7,526 nt of DNA from JBAXRT01 sp037131065 (GTDB lineage Bacteria > Bacteroidota > Bacteroidia > Bacteroidales > FEN-979). The stretch is from the NCBI GenBank assembly GCA_037131065.1, contig JBAXRT010000137.1:1-7526 (forward strand), given 5' to 3'. The notes under the pieces are model-generated. The model did not search any database and was not told the origin of the DNA. It saw only the letters and a program-made list of their open reading frames with translations. Positions 6,328 through 7,526 of this stretch are shown piece after piece (positions within the stretch are counted from its first letter, which is position 1; each line of letters opens with the position of its first letter). The translations under genes were made by a program, and so were the position numbers.

Positions 6328-6348
6328 CTCGTAATTCGTCAATCATCA
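6311..6348 (-). repeat. heptamer repeat array 5, starting at the barrel gene stop
   Basis: Read on the minus strand, the stop TGA (6348-6346) is followed by TGATTGA (6345-6339), CGAATTA (6338-6332), CGAGTAA (6331-6325), CGAGTGA (6324-6318) and CGAATTA (6317-6311). The first two TGA are tandem stops. The order CGAATTA then CGAGTRA directly after the stop is the same as in array 2, although the two neighbouring genes are unrelated. Confidence 0.8.
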
Positions 6349-7526
6349 GGGCATGGCTCTGCGGTTGAAGATGATATATCCGAAGTTAAAATTGAGCATA
6401 AAGGGTTCCGGGGCTTTGTCGAAGTAATTGACGCTGAAGCTTACCGGGCCGAGGGGACTGTTGTATACCAATGAAGTTGAGGCGATGTAGGAGCGATAAC
6501 TGAATGGGGGCCCAAGGTAAGCAGTATGGTCAAGGTCATTGGATTTGATCTGCTGGTAGGGCTGGTAGACATATCCCTCGAGCCGGTACTCGATCTTTTT
6601 ATAGATCCTTAAAACCATTTTAAGGCCGAAGCCGGCGTAGTTTAAGGCTCTGTACGCAGGAAGAAACATGGTCTGGCTTTCAGGGATTGGCTGGAAAGCA
6701 GGTGCATAAAGCACACTGGAGGTATAGTTTGCAAACAGTGGCTGGTTCGAGATTGAACCTTCAGCGTAGAAACCGATTTTGATTGGGCCGAGGCTTTGGA
6801 AATAGTTGTCGTAGATAAGCTTCAGACGGAACCAGTCGTGGTATTCGGTCACCAGTTTCTTACTCTCATTGGTGGATCCGGGGATCAGGTCCTCCACCCC
6901 GTTTACATATGAAAAGCTCACCTTGAGTTTAGCCCCTGCACTGGCAAACTGTTTGCGGTTCAGTCCGTTCAGTTCAAAGGCCACGGAGGGAGCGAAGAAA
7001 TTAAAACTGGTCTGGTCGGCTGTATTCGTCCTGCTGAAGGTATTGGAGGCATAATATTTTGATGCTGTAAAGGCATAGGTTGCACCCAGGATGATGGCAC
7101 CCTTGTTGGTCACTGGGAATCCTCCGCGCAGGTCCCCGTAATATTCGCGTTCGATGATATAGCTTGGATTTTTATCATCAAAAAAGAAGATCACATTTTT
7201 GAAGTAGTTGAAATGGTTGTAAGCATAGGAGGCTTCCAGGAACCAGGGGACCCGGGAGTTGAAGTCGATCCTGGCCCCGAGTTTCGCACCCGTATAGAAT
7301 CGACCGAAATAGCCATTGGCCATAAAATGAAGGGCCTTGGTCCAGAGGTATTTGTAATTCAGTTCTAGAAAGGCCATGCTGGAAGCGCCAAGCGAAAAGT
7401 TACCACCAAACTGGACACCGAAGTTGTCGGCCTTCTGGACGTCAAGGTTAAGATTGTAATAACCGGTATGCGGATCGTATTCTGCCACCGGAAAGATCTT
7501 TTTGACCATTCCCTGGTCGATCAGCC
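6346..7526 (-). CDS. outer-membrane beta-barrel, C-terminal part of a patatin-like phospholipase (5' partial)
   Basis: The frame is open to the window edge. An ATG at 7509 is preceded in frame by codons for LIDQG, so it is internal and about 392 codons are visible. The sequence alternates hydrophobic, aromatic and polar residues in many short strands with glycines and tyrosines between them (for example FGVQFGGNFSLG and MAFLELNYKYLW), as in an outer-membrane barrel. Late segments resemble the C-terminal Omp85-like barrel of Bacteroidota patatin-like proteins: PPFSYRSYIASTSLVYNSPLG, then PVSFSVNYFDKAPEPF and FNFGYIIFNRRAMP at the end. The family usually carries an N-terminal patatin lipase domain with GxSxG and a POTRA-like linker. 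Those would lie beyond the window, so enzyme activity is inferred only. Another Omp85-type barrel is the main alternative. The stop is TGATGA, the start of a heptamer array. The promoter is outside the window. Confidence 0.7.
   Translation of the reverse strand, partial: LIDQGMVKKIFPVAEYDPHTGYYNLNLDVQKADNFGVQFGGNFSLGASSMAFLELNYKYLWTKALHFMANGYFGRFYTGAKLGARIDFNSRVPWFLEASYAYNHFNYFKNVIFFFDDKNPSYIIEREYYGDLRGGFPVTNKGAIILGATYAFTASKYYASNTFSRTNTADQTSFNFFAPSVAFELNGLNRKQFASAGAKLKVSFSYVNGVEDLIPGSTNESKKLVTEYHDWFRLKLIYDNYFQSLGPIKIGFYAEGSISNQPLFANYTSSVLYAPAFQPIPESQTMFLPAYRALNYAGFGLKMVLRIYKKIEYRLEGYVYQPYQQIKSNDLDHTAYLGPPFSYRSYIASTSLVYNSPLGPVSFSVNYFDKAPEPFMLNFNFGYIIFNRRAMP

Overview
The window looks like ordinary chromosomal DNA of a member of the Bacteroidota, probably an environmental Bacteroidales-type organism. 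The support is a secreted protein with a type IX secretion (T9SS) C-terminal sorting domain, a multi-repeat DUF349 protein, an outer-membrane barrel resembling the C-terminal half of Bacteroidota patatin-like proteins, a promoter matching the Bacteroidota -33/-7 consensus (TTG, 19 nt, TAATTTTG), and start codons without clear Shine-Dalgarno sequences. The genus cannot be read from the sequence.

Layout. Positions 101-2989 (+) hold three closely packed genes: a secreted T9SS cargo protein of unknown function, N-carbamoylputrescine amidase (aguB), and agmatine deiminase (aguA). The last two are consecutive steps of the agmatine route to putrescine. Positions 3065-6117 (-) hold a convergent two-gene operon, a 660-residue DUF349 coiled-coil protein followed by chorismate synthase (aroC), with start and stop overlapping as TGATG. 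A promoter for it is visible near 6193-6222. Positions 6346-7526 (-) hold the 3' part of an outer-membrane beta-barrel gene, probably a patatin-like phospholipase, whose 5' part lies beyond the window. A short reading frame on the minus strand at 1-58 may be the start of a divergent gene.

The most unusual structure is not a gene. Degenerate seven-base tandem repeats (CGAGTGA, CGAATGA, CGAATTA, CTAATGA, and a second flavour GCCGACT/GTGGACT) occur as five short arrays in this 7.5 kb. They lie at the aguB/aguA junction, in the aguA/aroC convergent gap (both flavours), and twice, in opposite orientation, between the barrel gene and the DUF349 gene. Four of the five touch or overlap a stop codon, and one supplies both the stop of aguB and the start of aguA. 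The two opposed arrays form a perfect 15-bp inverted repeat. I see no mobile element, CRISPR array, rRNA or tRNA, and no defence or biosynthetic system. Apart from the heptamer arrays the region is housekeeping in character.
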